DNA from: Epithemia pelagica | Taxonomy: Eukaryota; Bacillariophyta; Bacillariophyceae; Surirellales; Surirellaceae | Reading direction: 5' to 3' | Assembly (NCBI GenBank): GCA_946965045.2 | Contig: OX337230.1 | Location: 3,906,001-3,970,000, forward strand | DNA: 64,000 nt | Program-made: the position numbers and the translations under genes | The notes under the pieces: generated by a model | Told to the model about the DNA's origin: nothing | Seen by the model: the letters and a program-made list of their open reading frames with translations, nothing else | Database searches by the model: none | Part shown: positions 1-10,368 of the stretch, piece by piece | Layout: each line of letters starts with the position of its first letter | Numbering within the stretch: the stretch's first letter is position 1

Positions 1-1740
1 CACTTTTTTGTATCGCCCCATGGTGAGACGTTCCAGGGCTTGTAATTTTTCCGTGCTTAGGGATGTCGTATTGGCAAACAAGGTGGCATGATTCTCCCGC
101 AAACAACCCACCGGGATGGTCACGACACAGGCCTTGGCATACACCACCAAATCGGACTTGGTTTCGACACGGACATTGTACTTTGAATGTGTTGTTTGCT
201 TCTCATTGTCACTGTTGTCCTTGTTTACATTATCCGTAGGAATAAGATTGGTCTCACCGGTAATAGATGAAGGAGGAGAATGGTGACCACCATTGGTGGT
301 CGTTGTTGGATGCTGCTGTTGCAAATGTTGAATGCGAATGACTTCTTGGTCGAGTCGAATGCAGTGTCGCACATTCGGTGTCGCCAAGGCTTGGACCACC
401 TTGTGCATTCCCCCTTGGACGGTACAATGCGCTCCCACAAAATCACCATCTTGTTCAAATTCTTCATCGTCCCACAAGGGATCATCCTCCTCCTCATTGG
501 AATTGTCCTTGTCGTCCTCGGAGGAGGATGACGACGACGACGACGAATAATTGCGATTGCGATCGTCGTCCGGATCCAATCGGGTATTGCCATATTGGGC
601 AATGGGAATGTCCTTCAAGCTAAATCCCTGCCAGTACGTCAGTAATTGTTGATAAAACAATGTCAGGGACCAAATGACTTGTCGTTGTTGTTGTTCTTGT
701 TGTTCTTGTTGGTGTGGTAGTAGGGTATCTTTGGAATCCATTCTTGGTGGTGGTGGTAGTTGGAGGGGCAAACTGGCATTCCAGTGCTCCAAGGCACTTT
801 GGAGACTGACATTATTGTTGGCGTGTTCGGCGAGTCCATTTTGAACCATGGTTTGGACTTGTTGATCGACCCGTCGCATAATTTGATAATGCCGTCGAAT
901 CGAGGCACGAATCAAGTCATTGTTATTGTTGGTGGTGGTGGACTCTGAGTCGTGTGGTTGTTGTGGTGGTTGTTTGGTATACAGGAACGGCTGCGGTATT
1001 CGGAATGGTGGCTCTTCTCCGTCTTGTTGGGCGGATGTTGGTGGCGGCTGTTCTAAAAAGAGGGCCAGGTTGTGGGTTCGATGCAAGACTGTGTAGGGTC
1101 GAGTCCAGGGATTGCCTCGTACGACCCGCTTCAAGTCGTCTTGCGCATTCAAATAGTCCAAGACGGGATTGCGAAGCAAGGTGGGAAACCGAGGATCGGT
1201 GACATGAAAGGCATCGTGCGGATCGGGCCAGGGTACGGGATCGACGCCATGGACCCACGCGGCACCCTGATCGATCCACAACACGACATTGCTAGTCTTG
1301 TTGTTGGAGGGATCTTCCTGGTTGTTGTTGTGGTTTTCGTCGTCGTGGTCCTCATGGTCCTCGTTCTCATTGTATTTGTTGTCAGTGGGGACCATTTTTG
1401 TTTGTGGGGGTACCGTATAGGGCGTAGTATGGACCCGTCCTCCAATGCGATTCCGCGCTTCCAAAATCAACACATTCAAGTCACTGTCATCACTGGATTC
1501 TAGCAAACTCTTGGCACATTGCAAGCCACTGACACCCGCTCCCACAATCAACACGTCGACATATTCGACCGGATTGTTGTTGTCGTTGTCGTCTTGGCTG
1601 TCCTTGTCGTTGGTGGTCGTTTGGTCATGGTGCTTGTCTCCATTCTTGTTGTTGTGGTTGTCATTGTGGTGAGTCTTTGCGTTACGTATACCGGTTTCGT
1701 CCGATGTTGATGTTTCTGTTGCTGGTTGTTCTTCGGGCAT
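1..1740 (-). CDS. Flavin-containing amine oxidase, N-terminal part (runs off left edge)
   Basis: One reading frame on the minus strand stays open from about 2030 to the window edge, so no stop codon is present. The first in-frame ATG is at 1740. After about 60 Asn/His/Asp-rich residues comes a dinucleotide-binding fold, VDVLIVGAGVSGLQCAKSLL (GxGxxG, near residue 62). It is followed by VLILEARNRIGGRVHTT, the second FAD-contact motif of the MAO/polyamine-oxidase/LSD1 family, and by WIDQGAAWVHG. Downstream are further amine-oxidase-like segments broken up by acidic and Gln-rich insertions. The family oxidises amines with FAD and releases an aldehyde and H2O2; the substrate cannot be told here. 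The frame upstream of the ATG encodes a hydrophobic stretch without an ATG, so a missed 5' exon or non-AUG start is possible. A broken copy lies at 5640-6110. Confidence 0.85.
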   Translation of the reverse strand, partial: MPEEQPATETSTSDETGIRNAKTHHNDNHNNKNGDKHHDQTTTNDKDSQDDNDNNNPVEYVDVLIVGAGVSGLQCAKSLLESSDDSDLNVLILEARNRIGGRVHTTPYTVPPQTKMVPTDNKYNENEDHEDHDDENHNNNQEDPSNNKTSNVVLWIDQGAAWVHGVDPVPWPDPHDAFHVTDPRFPTLLRNPVLDYLNAQDDLKRVVRGNPWTRPYTVLHRTHNLALFLEQPPPTSAQQDGEEPPFRIPQPFLYTKQPPQQPHDSESTTTNNNNDLIRASIRRHYQIMRRVDQQVQTMVQNGLAEHANNNVSLQSALEHWNASLPLQLPPPPRMDSKDTLLPHQQEQQEQQQRQVIWSLTLFYQQLLTYWQGFSLKDIPIAQYGNTRLDPDDDRNRNYSSSSSSSSSEDDKDNSNEEEDDPLWDDEEFEQDGDFVGAHCTVQGGMHKVVQALATPNVRHCIRLDQEVIRIQHLQQQHPTTTTNGGHHSPPSSITGETNLIPTDNVNKDNSDNEKQTTHSKYNVRVETKSDLVVYAKACVVTIPVGCLRENHATLFANTTSLSTEKLQALERLTMGRYKKV

Positions 1741-2340
1741 TGGCACCACCCACAATTGTTGTTGGTGTTGTTCTTGTTGTGGATTTCCTGTTTGTTGTCT
1801 TTTTCGTTGAGTGCAATATGGGCAGTCGCCCACACCAAAGGTCGTCGATCGTCGTATTCGATGGACTAGGACAAAGGATTCCGTCGTCTGGATCAATAAT
1901 GCTCCCAGTACTACTAGAAACAACCAGAACACCAACACGCTGCTAGTACTACAGCGGCACAACCGAACACAAAGAATGATGGAAACGTGTGGCCCACAAC
2001 AGAATGACAAAGAGCAGACAAAAAGTGGCAATCTCAATGATGCTGGTTGCAGGTTTCACCTACAAACACCAGACTACAACTCGCTTGGTTGGTTGGTTCT
2101 GCAATGCCTCTCGAATATCTTTTGGTCTCTCGTCGTCGTCGTCGTGGGTGTGCGGGTTTGTGATGGTTGTGTGTCGTCATCGGCCAGATCCAGAATTCTT
2201 GGGAGCAAACATTTGTTGTGTGGTCGACAGGCCATGTGCGACTGCAGCTCGTCATCGTTTCAATGCGACCTATCCGCGACCTACTTCTCGGTCGCGCATT
2301 AAATGCGTGAAATGCAAAGCTCCAAGAGAGTATACAAGTA
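1741..2340. promoter_or_regulatory. Upstream region of amine oxidase, duplicated at 6110-6470 and partly at 48789-48880
   Basis: This gene-free stretch lies 5' of the amine oxidase. The segment around 2225-2320 (GGCCATGTGCGACTGCAG through GTCGCGCATTAAATGCGTGAAA) recurs at about 6382-6466 and 48789-48880. At those two places it precedes a plus-strand aminotransferase gene. That suggests an ancestral divergent promoter between an amine oxidase (-) and an aminotransferase (+). Here the aminotransferase half is absent and the similarity stops just before the inverted-repeat element at 2350. Regulatory function is inferred from conservation only. Confidence 0.45.
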
Positions 2341-2349
2341 TGTCTACTA

Positions 2350-2407
2350 AGGGCTGGGTAAGCCGATCCATGTTCGGCTAAGTAGGCTCAGTACATTAAT
2401 CTACGTA
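2350..2407 (+). repeat. Left terminal inverted repeat
   Basis: 58 bp, identical to the reverse complement of 3439-3496. Confidence 0.85.
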
Positions 2408-3438
2408 GAGTACATAAAATCATATAGTACACGTCACGCCGGAAATGGTCGGAATTTCAAAAAAATGCAAAAACGCTCGACAATGATGGCGAGATCCGGT
2501 GACGCCGTATGCATTCACCCATGCATCGCATAAACATCCAACCACCGTAAGTCCTTTGCCTTTACCTTTGAAATGGTTGTCTGAAATTACAGAAGATTTG
2601 CCAAGTTGGCTGAAAAGGTACGCTCATTTTTCTGCAGTGATGAAATCGAACGACCGCCCTAACTCACTCATTTTTCAATGCTGACTCGACCGAATTGAAA
2701 GCATAGTCACTCTAGTAGTAAATAATCTTATTGTCAAAGCGGTCGAGTCAAGCTCTATTATTGAGGAAGTTATGGCCATGGGGGTGACGGCTTCCACCAT
2801 TGTCGAGTGATGGCTTCCAATTTGCATTGTTTCTCGTGGCAGCAAGTTTTCAATTTGAGACCATCCGCCCCACTTGTTACACTGATGAAAATAGTACTAC
2901 AAGCTGAGTTCAGGGAGTGTGTTCCTGTCGTAGACTCCTGTAGAATTTGTACCAGAGGAGTAATCCTGGAAAGCGTTCTGCGTTATTAGCGTCCGACTAG
3001 CGACTTCCTAGTGGCTGAAATAAATATTTTATTAACTTTAGTGTAATGTGTGATTTCTTCCGAACGCTAGATTTTCATCAAAAATTACGAAAAAACAGTC
3101 GACTGTGTTGACCATGGTGGAGGGCCACCCCATCCGTTCGAGATGTTGCCGAGCTGCATCCAGGTGCCTTAGGGTGTTATTCGACCACCACCAATGGGGC
3201 AACAGCTCAAACGGTTGGCATCATCCACAACAACATGATCATCGGATGCACCCCACGCACGATAGTCTCGTACAAAACGAAGTTTTTCTGGGGGAACGCG
3301 AGATTGTCGAGTTTCGGAAGCACTTTGCACAACAGAGGCATAATTATAAGGGCTATATTAACAAAGATGGCTGGCGCGTATTACGTAGATTTCCTACTGG
3401 AGCGCTACGACAGGAACATTCTGTCTGAACTCAGCTTG

Positions 3439-3496
3439 TACGTAGATTAATGTACTGAGCCTACTTAGCCGAACATGGATCGGCTTACCCAGCCCT
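3439..3496 (-). repeat. Right terminal inverted repeat
   Basis: 58 bp, identical to the reverse complement of 2350-2407, followed by TA. Confidence 0.85.
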
Positions 3497-3713
3497 TACT
3501 TCTACTGTCTACCCGACAAAAGTTCTCGTCCAGATCGTACATTTTGATTGGGTACCAAGGTTTTGAATCCCGCCTGACTCGGAGAAAATGTGACAAGAAC
3601 CGACAGTTTTTCAAACGTGCCCCATTCTTGACCCACACGTCTCCACTCTCTCACTTGTAAACCCCAAATTTTTTGGGAGAGATCCTGATACATCGGCGAT
3701 ATCATAGTTCACC

Positions 3714-4292
3714 ATGTTTCGATCCTGGACCAAGCTTCTTTCCCACAGTCGCGTCAAGCACTGTTGTGCTCGTCCGTGTATGAGCGGTTACCGCTCCAAG
3801 TCCTCCATCGGAAGAGAGGACAATTATTATATAAGGAAGCTGGAAAGCCATTTCACTGAAAACAGGAAGGAAACAATGCATCTGTGGAATGAAATGCAGA
3901 TTAAGGCCAAAGAAACAAAGAACGAAACAATGATTTTAGCCAAAGAAACGAACAGGAAAATAGATACGTGGGCCATTGGACTCAGTGGACTTTTGATCTC
4001 ACTGTTCGGCGGCACTGTCATTTGCTGGCAGCAGCATTCGGCGAGCGTTTCCTCACGTCTCCAAGCCCAGGACGTATGGATTCAAGCCCAGAACAAAGTA
4101 ATCGCGTCCCATAGCACTAAAGAAATGAAGGAGATGAAGGATCTGTTTGATGAAATAATGTACAATGAAGAACAAGAAAGATTGAAGAAGGCGCAAGATC
4201 TGTGCATGGAAAGGATCAGAATGGTACGGAACTTGGGACTTGGGTGTTCGGTCATGTGCGTACTCATGGGACTTGTACTCGCACTCTGGTAA
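3714..4292 (+). CDS. Leader/coiled-coil family protein, divergent member
   Basis: 192 residues, starting at an ATG in a CACCATGTTTCG context shared by the family. Residues 1-30 are a diverged form of the family leader (HSRVKHCCARPCMSGYRSKS), basic and free of acidic residues, which looks like a mitochondrial presequence. Then come a Lys/Glu-rich helical region (about 35-85), a transmembrane helix (about 93-110, GLSGLLISLFGGTVICW), a charged coiled coil, and a second hydrophobic segment at the C-terminus. After the stop, another frame (to about 4426) encodes the usual family tail (YFSKRIDSQ...SSKKG), so the C-terminus appears frameshifted. Function unknown. It lies beside fragments of the aminotransferase and HIG1 genes, the same company kept by other members. 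Confidence 0.6.
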   Translation: MFRSWTKLLSHSRVKHCCARPCMSGYRSKSSIGREDNYYIRKLESHFTENRKETMHLWNEMQIKAKETKNETMILAKETNRKIDTWAIGLSGLLISLFGGTVICWQQHSASVSSRLQAQDVWIQAQNKVIASHSTKEMKEMKDLFDEIMYNEEQERLKKAQDLCMERIRMVRNLGLGCSVMCVLMGLVLALW

Positions 4293-4439
4293 CTTATAAT
4301 CGCATTCTGGTGACGTATTTTTCCAAGCGAATCGATTCCCAAGGTACTCAAGGACTCTTCCAAGACTCAAAGCTACTAGCCCGGGACAAGGTGATTTCGA
4401 TCCGGAGCAGCAAGAAAGGAGTTTGAAACTTACTCTCGG

Positions 4440-4930
4440 ATAGACAATTGAGCAACAAAATAATCATTCTTCCTTTTGAGTCAAACGCTATTTTGTACTA
4501 GGGAAACTTATTCATGCGAGCGCGGGGATGTCCTTCCCATTCATTAGTTTTGGCAGGAGTACAGCGACTCTTTGGACAGACACGATTCTTTACACCTCCC
4601 TCGAAATTTTAGGCCTCAATGGAGTTCACACCTCCCTCGAAATTATAGGCTTCAATGGAGATTGATGCTGGAAAGCGTTTCGTTGGATTCCATGGTTGTG
4701 TTTCTGTCACGACTCTGTCTCATTTTGGGATTATACGGACTTCTCCAGTCGAAAATGTCTACATCGTGGTCGGTTTGGATTTTGAGAGAGGTGACTTGTT
4801 GCAATGTCGCGTCCGTTTTACAAAAAAACGGCCAATCTAATCAAATTTTGAGCCAAGGAAACATTGGGCTTCGAATAAAAGGCCAATGGTATGGAATGGC
4901 CGTGACACCCACCGTTTCGGTCGGTCATCC
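4440..4930 (-). pseudogene. Aminotransferase 3'-end fragment (inverted)
   Basis: The minus strand reads through the last codons of the aminotransferase found at 8202-8763 (MTDRNGGCHGH in one frame; FYSKPNVSLAQNLIRLA in another) and then its 3' flanking DNA. The frames are interrupted, the rest of the gene is absent, and the fragment joins directly to a HIG1 gene remnant. It is a decayed partial copy from a segmental duplication. Confidence 0.75.
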
Positions 4931-5640
4931 CACAGGCACGGTTGTGGTGGTTGGTTCCGTGTCTGTCGTCTTGCCCAATCGTTTGGGGGTGGACTTGTTT
5001 TGTTGCCGTGCCACGGCTTGTTCTTGTTCCTGTCGCGCCTGTTGTTCGTATTCCAAGCGCTGCGTCAATGCGAATCAACTTCATTTCTTCCTCCCGTTCA
5101 GTGGCTTCTTGTTGGGTGATAAATAATTTTTTGCCATGACGATATTGAAAGTCCGTCAAATAGGATCCAAACACACCAATACAAGAGAGAGAGAGAGAGA
5201 GAGAGAGAAAGGGAGAAAGAACGAAAAGCGCAAAAGGCAACGACAGCCATCCAACCAAGAGCGAGAAAGAAAGAGGCAAGAAGAAAAAAGCACAGATCCA
5301 AACCAATCAGAACAAAATACAATCCGTGTGGTGGTGTATCCGAGTGTGACACGCAGATCCTCGTTCGTGGTCGAACACGATACGCACCAAACAAACTAGG
5401 TAGTACGTGCCGCAATGGTGGGGAATTGTCCATAGACGCGGGTATGCAAGAGTTTGAGGAAGAGTTGCAAATGTTCCTTGCCGGACCGACCATACACAGG
5501 ATTCATCCGAAATGGGGAACGGCCGCGAGGGCGACGGTCCGCACCGGATTGGCCGAAATGTAGTTGGCCACGCGATGATGAAGGCTCAAGGTATCATCAC
5601 CGGGAACAATAGGAACGCCCGATTGGGCGACCAGTCGTCA
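4930..5640 (-). pseudogene. HIG1-domain gene remnant
   Basis: Pieces match both exons of the HIG1 genes at 46287-47568 and 54187-55478. The second exon reads YRHGKKLFITQQEATEREEE, and the first reads DDTLSLHHRVANYISANPVR in broken frames, with an in-frame stop in the first transmembrane segment. The intron position carries an (AG)n run near 5184-5210. The N-terminal coding part is missing and is replaced by amine-oxidase sequence at about 5640. Confidence 0.7.
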
Positions 5641-6110
5641 CCGGATTCGGCATCCTCCTCCATCGTGGTGAAATGACAACCATCACCACGCAATCAAACA
5701 ACAACCTCCGTGCACATTGCAAGCCACTGACACGCGCTCCGTCAATCAACACGTTGACATACTCAACCGGATTGTTATTGTTATTGTTGTCGTTGTCATT
5801 GGTGGTCGTTTTGTCATGGTGGTTGTATCCATACTTGTTGTTGCTGTTGGTATAGCCAATGTGATTGGTCTCTGCGTTACGTTTGCCGGCTTCGTCCGAT
5901 GCTGTTGTTGCTACTGTTGCTTGTTCTCCGGGCATTGGCACCACCCACAATTGTTGTTGTTGTTGTTGTTGTGGATTGCCTGTTTGTGGATTGCCTGTTG
6001 TTGGTCGTCATTTTTGTGTGTACAAGATGGGCGGTCGACCACACCCAAGGTCGTCGATCGTCGTATTCGATGATATACTATGATAAAGGATTCCGTCGTC
6101 CGGATCAGGA
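5640..6110 (-). pseudogene. Amine oxidase N-terminal fragment
   Basis: The minus frame MWVVPMPGEQ through NPVEYVNVLIDGARVSGLQC matches the start of the amine oxidase at 1-1740. The FAD-binding GxGxxG is destroyed (VLIDGARVSG) and the frame ends soon after in unrelated sequence. Its upstream DNA leads into the aminotransferase at 6545, so the fragment preserves an ancestral divergent arrangement. Confidence 0.75.
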
Positions 6111-6544
6111 TCAATACTCCCACCAGTAATCGAAACAACAACAACAACAACAAACGAGTAGTAAAACGACGGCACAACCGAAAACGAAGAATGGTGGAAA
6201 CGTGTGGCCCACAGAGAATGACAAAGAGCAGACGAGAATTGGCCGTCTCTCAATGATGATGGTAGCACGTTTCACCTACTAGCACCAGACTGCAACTCGC
6301 TTGGTTGGTTGGTTCTGCAATGCCTACTATATCGTTTTGTCGTCGTGTGTGCGGGTTTCTTTGTGATGATGATGATGATCGACAGGCCATATGCGACTGC
6401 AGCTCGTCATCGTTTCAATGTGACCTACACGCGACCAAATAAATCGGTCGCGCATTAGATGCGTGAAACGGTTGGATCTTTTGGCTCGATCACGCAGAGA
6501 GGGAGAGAGGAATCCGCCGCATCCCCCAAAGACTGCAATACACC
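6111..6544. promoter_or_regulatory. Upstream region of aminotransferase copy 1
   Basis: Contains (ACA)n/(GAT)n runs and the segment conserved with 2225-2320 and 48789-48880, including GTCGCGCATTAGATGCGTGAAA. It sits between the broken amine oxidase (-) and the aminotransferase (+), so it is the likely promoter. No TATA box or other core element was identified with confidence. Confidence 0.45.
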
Positions 6545-8763
6545 ATGGTTCGTTCGTCCTTTTTATCGTCGGGTTTTGGACTGTCACGTTATGGCAGTGG
6601 TTCGGCGTCGTCCTTGTGGTCGTTTGGATCCTGCGGGTGGTCGTCTGCTGGAATCATGGCTGCCGCTAGTAGTAGTAGTGCCGAAAGGACACTGCCATCA
6701 CAACGTTGGTCTTCTCCGTTGAGAGGAACCGTGTCGTCTTGCTTGTTTTCCACTGGGAATCCCAACAACGAAAACGACGACCACCACCAGAACAAATCGA
6801 CTTCTTCTTCGTCGTCATCGTCGTCGTCTCCCATTCGTTTGGCCCATCGCTTGGATGGTTTGGATTCTCCAACCGTCTGGCATGAATTTACGCCACTTTC
6901 CAAACAACACCAATCTATTAATTTGGGACAAGGCTTTCCCGATTGGGATCCACCCAGGTTTGTCGTGGAGGCCCTGCAAGCCGCCGTCACACACCGTCAT
7001 GCCAATCAATATGCACCCTCCCAAGCCCATCCAGCCTTGGCGCAAGCCCTCGTGCACGAATATACACACCACTTGTGGAACAACGACAAGGACAGCGAAG
7101 ACCATACGCCGAGTCCGGACGCGGCCTGTTTCGACTTGGATCCGACGCAACATGTGGCCACAACGGTTGGTTGTACGCAAGCCTTGTATTGTGCCTTGCA
7201 AGGATTGATCAATGTGGGAGACGAAGTCGTCTTGTTGGAACCCGCCTTTGATATTTATCATTCGCAAGTGCGCATGGCCGGTGGTACCTGCGTCTTTGTC
7301 CCCCTGCGACCCCAACGACATATGACACCGACCGCAAGCAGCAACGACCAAACGAAGAAGACTACTTTGGTGGACCCCCCCAACGAATGGCATGCCAGTG
7401 ATGTGTTTGACTTGGATTTGGAGGAATTTCAAGCCGCCTTGTCGGACCGCACCAAAGTCATTTTACTCAATACACCGCATGTAAGTCTCCTCACAATCAT
7501 AATCGTACCCAGAATCGGCGCGTGTCCTGTGGTTCCTTGTTGTGTGTGTGTGTGCGTTTGGACCAGAGGACGCCGTGCGGAATTGGAACCGTAATGTTCC
7601 CAAACAGAAACACCCACCCAAAGAACATTGGACTCCCTACACCTCTCCTGCAATGGTACATTCATGTGTATACATGTGTGGAGTTGTAAGAGACTGTGAC
7701 AAACGTGCGAGAAAGAGAGAGAGAGGCACGCTGCGTGTTTTTGTTCCACCACTCGTCCTCTCTCATGCTACTTGTGTATATACTCTATAGAATCCTACTG
7801 GTAAGGTGTTTTCTCGGGCCGAATTGCAAGGCATGGCGGATATTTTGCAACAACCCGAATATCAACATATTGTGGTCATTTCGGATGAAGTGTACGAACA
7901 CATTGTCTTTGATCCCAACACACGACCCCACGTTTCCATGGCTACCATCCCGGGCATGTTTCATCGGACCTTGACCTTGAGTTCCTCGGGCAAAACGTAC
8001 GTATATAATCGTTCTCTCGTATCTATGTATTGTTGTTGTTGTTGTTGTTGTTGTTGTGTGTGTGTTGGTCGTTGCATCCTCGAGTATATAGGGATAGGGA
8101 TTGTGTGTGTGTGTTTTGTGGGTCTCACATGCTTTCCTGACGTGTCTTGTTGTTGTTGGTCGTTCCTTTCTTTCTTTTTGTCTTTCACACTTGGCCATTA
8201 GGTTTTCCTGTACGGGTTGGAAAGTGGGATGGGCGATTGGTCCTGCGCATTTGGTCCATGCTGTGACGGCCACCAATCAATGGATTACCTTCTCGGCACC
8301 GACACCGACCCAAGATGCCATGGCGCAAGCCTTGCGTCAAGCACGAACCGAGCCCTACCACGGCCATGCCACATATTTTGACTATGTGGCCGCAGAATAT
8401 CGTCGCAAACGCACCATTTTGCAAACGGCCTTGACCAACGCCGGCTTGACTCCCATTGTTCCCGATGGATCCTTTTTTGTCATGGCCGACACCTCTCAAG
8501 TCGAAATTCCCGAATCTTATTTGCATCACGTGACACGAGCCATGCCCCTTCGGACATTGGACCAACGACGCGTGGCTCCTCGCGATTGGGCCTGTTGTAG
8601 ATGGATGACCGAAACGGTGGGTGTCACGGCCATTCCACCATCAGCCTTTTATTCGACGCCCAATGTTCCCTTGGCTCAAAATTTGATTCGATTGGCCTTT
8701 TGCAAAACGGACGAGACATTGCAAGAAGCGGCCCGGCGATTGGAACAACACTTTGGAAGATGA
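6545..8763 (+). CDS. Kynurenine/glutamine-type PLP aminotransferase, copy 1
   Basis: Three exons by clear GT-AG junctions: 6545-7480, 7791-7996 and 8202-8763, giving 567 residues in frame. The first ~100 residues are Ser/Arg-rich and contain FSTGNPNNEN, likely an organelle-targeting extension. The class I/II aminotransferase fold follows: NLGQGFPDW, NQYAPSQAHPALAQAL, TVGCTQAL, HNPTGKVFSRAEL (across intron 1), ISDEVYEHIVFD, and SSSGKTFSCTGWKVGW with PLP lysine about residue 380 (across intron 2). This matches kynurenine-oxoglutarate transaminase/methionine aminotransferase relatives, which move amino groups from kynurenine, glutamine or sulfur amino acids to 2-oxo acids. A near-identical copy is at 49017-51235. 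Which substrate is used is not determinable here. Confidence 0.9.
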
Positions 8764-9159
8764 GAGAGAGTGGGATCCTCTCTCAAAATCCGTGCCGACG
8801 ACGATAGGCATTTTCGATTGGAGAACTCTGCATATTCCCAAAGAGAGAGAGTTTTGATAGAAACACAACACCATGGAATCCAACGAAACGCTTTCAAGCA
8901 TCAATCTCCATTGAGGCATATAGTTTGGAGGGAGGTGTGATGAATCGTGGCCCTCCAAAGAGTCGCTGTACTCCTGCCAAAACTAATGAATGGGAAGGAC
9001 ATCCCCGCGCTCGCATGAATAAGTTTACCTAGTACAAAATAGCGTTTGACTCGAAAAGGAAGAATGATGATTTTCTTGCTCAATTGTCTATCCGAGAGTA
9101 TTCCACGACCGACGCCCCGGCCCAAGATGCAGAAACTACGAAGAGCCTCGCTGCTTGCT
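8764..9159. other. Intergenic between convergent genes
   Basis: Starts with a GAGAGAG...CTCTCTC inverted repeat just after the aminotransferase stop, a candidate 3'-end hairpin. Otherwise no gene is seen. The region is repeated at 51236-51631 and, inverted and decayed, near 4440-4700. Confidence 0.5.
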
Positions 9160-9594
9160 TCACTTGCTCTTGCTCTTAATAATCATATCTTGTGCTTCGA
9201 TTTTGCTATCCTGGGCGTCAATTTTCCGGTCCTGGGACTCAAGCTTGTCATTTTGTGACTCAAAGCGTACATTTTGTGACTCAAAGCGTGCATCTTGTGC
9301 TTCGATTCGTTTCGAGAAACCCTCCGCCTGTCTCTGCAAATTGTTGGTGGACACATCGTGTAGAGCGATCATCAGTCCGATCATCAGTGTCCCCATTGTG
9401 ACCGTAAGTCCCGCTAGTCCCAACGCAGTTTGCGTCATGGTCTCGTTCATTTCCTTATTCATTTTCGTCATGGTCTCGTTCATTTGTTTAACAACTTCCT
9501 TCGGAACCGAAGAATCTTGTTGGCCAATGGAGGACTTCCAGCGGCGTCCGAACAAACACTTTGATGAAAGCTTTTTAAAGGAGGAAGGAAACAT
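9160..9594 (-). CDS. Leader/coiled-coil family protein, type B, copy 1
   Basis: 144 residues from the ATG at 9594 (CACCATGTT context; an in-frame ATG at 9627 would add MPHEVTPLCCT). The basic leader MFPSSFKKLSSKCLFGRRWK resembles a mitochondrial presequence but differs from the type A leader. A KQMNETMTKMNKEMNETMTQ helix follows, then a transmembrane segment (GLAGLTVTMGTLMIGLMIAL), then a heptad coiled coil of the EAQDARF/ESQNVRF/DAQDSKI kind ending KSKSK. Function unknown. It is tail-to-tail with the aminotransferase and tandem with the type A gene at 9811. Copy at 51632-52066. Confidence 0.7.
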   Translation of the reverse strand: MFPSSFKKLSSKCLFGRRWKSSIGQQDSSVPKEVVKQMNETMTKMNKEMNETMTQTALGLAGLTVTMGTLMIGLMIALHDVSTNNLQRQAEGFSKRIEAQDARFESQNVRFESQNDKLESQDRKIDAQDSKIEAQDMIIKSKSK

Positions 9595-9810
9595 GGTGCA
9601 ACACAGGGGCGTTACCTCATGAGGCAATCCAGTTGTAGATGGACCGTGTTTTATGCTTGGAGGAGGAAAGTAATATCAATGCTATAGTACAATCTGCCGT
9701 TAAAAACTGCCCTACTAAGCACAACTGAGAGAACGAGATTGATGCTTGAAACGACGCCCCGACCCAAGATGAAGAAACTACAAAGAGCCTTTCTTGCTTC
9801 ACCAAGAGCC

Positions 9811-10368
9811 TTACTTGCTCCTGGACGCAATAAGCTTGTCTTGTGCTCGGATTTGGGAATCCTGTGCGTCCATTTTTCGGTCCTGAGCTTCGATTTTATC
9901 ATTCTGTGAATCAAAGCGAGCATCTTGTGCTTGGATTTTGGAATCCTGGGCGTCCAATATCCGATCCTGAGCTTGGAATTTATCATTTTGTGCTTCAAAA
10001 CGAGCATCTTGTGCTTCGATTCGTTTAGAAAAATTCTCCGAGTAATGTTGTATTTTAGAGTTGGACATACCGTGTAGCGCGATCATAAGTGTTGCAAGGA
10101 GTCCCGACAGTGCGAACATAAATCCCTGCTGCGTCTTGATGCTTTGAAAATGCAGCTCGTTCATCTTCTGTTTAATGCCGTTCATCTTCTGGTTCATTTC
10201 ATTAAACAGACTTTTCATCTCAATCATGTTTTCGCGCAAACCACTCTTCGTTGCATAATTGTCTTCTGTTCCGAGGGTGGACTTTGTGCGGTGTCCGCTT
10301 ACACACAGACGAGCACAACAGTGCTTGACGCGACTGTGGGATATACGCTTTGGAAGGTATCGAAACAT
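9811..10368 (-). CDS. Leader/coiled-coil family protein, type A, copy 1
   Basis: 185 residues. The leader MFRYLPKRISHSRVKHCCAR continues to about residue 30 and has no acidic residue, an amphipathic mitochondrial-type presequence. Residues 40-75 are a Met/Asn/Lys-rich helix (NEMNQKMNGIKQKMNELHF). Residues about 82-100 form a transmembrane helix (GFMFALSGLLATLMIALHG). The rest is about nine heptads of the form xAQDxx(I/L/F), ending in SRSK. The layout recalls mitochondrial inner-membrane coiled-coil proteins but no family is assigned. The gene is transcribed away from the PLD-fused member at 10940 across a shared inverted-repeat region. Close copies are at 52283-52879 and 45455-45991. Confidence 0.75.
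   Translation of the reverse strand: MFRYLPKRISHSRVKHCCARLCVSGHRTKSTLGTEDNYATKSGLRENMIEMKSLFNEMNQKMNGIKQKMNELHFQSIKTQQGFMFALSGLLATLMIALHGMSNSKIQHYSENFSKRIEAQDARFEAQNDKFQAQDRILDAQDSKIQAQDARFDSQNDKIEAQDRKMDAQDSQIRAQDKLIASRSK

Larger units (their letters stand above)
2350..3496. mobile_element. Non-autonomous DNA transposon-like element with 58-bp perfect TIRs
   Basis: Bases 2350-2407 (starting AGGGCTGGGTAAGCCGATCC) are repeated without mismatch in inverse orientation at 3439-3496. The element is 1,147 bp and is flanked on both sides by TA (2348-2349 and 3497-3498), the duplication expected of Tc1/mariner-like insertion. A 3-bp ACT duplication with slightly shifted ends is also possible. The TIR contains an internal small palindrome (AGCCGA...TCGGCT). 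The interior has only short ORFs, none of which I recognise as a transposase, so it is probably a deletion derivative mobilised in trans. The perfect TIR identity argues for recent activity. Confidence 0.8.

Noticed and set aside
225-1840. Many plus- and minus-strand ORFs with Val or Thr/Asn runs
   Set aside because: They are other frames of the amine oxidase, produced by its GTT/AAC-rich Asn/Gln codons.
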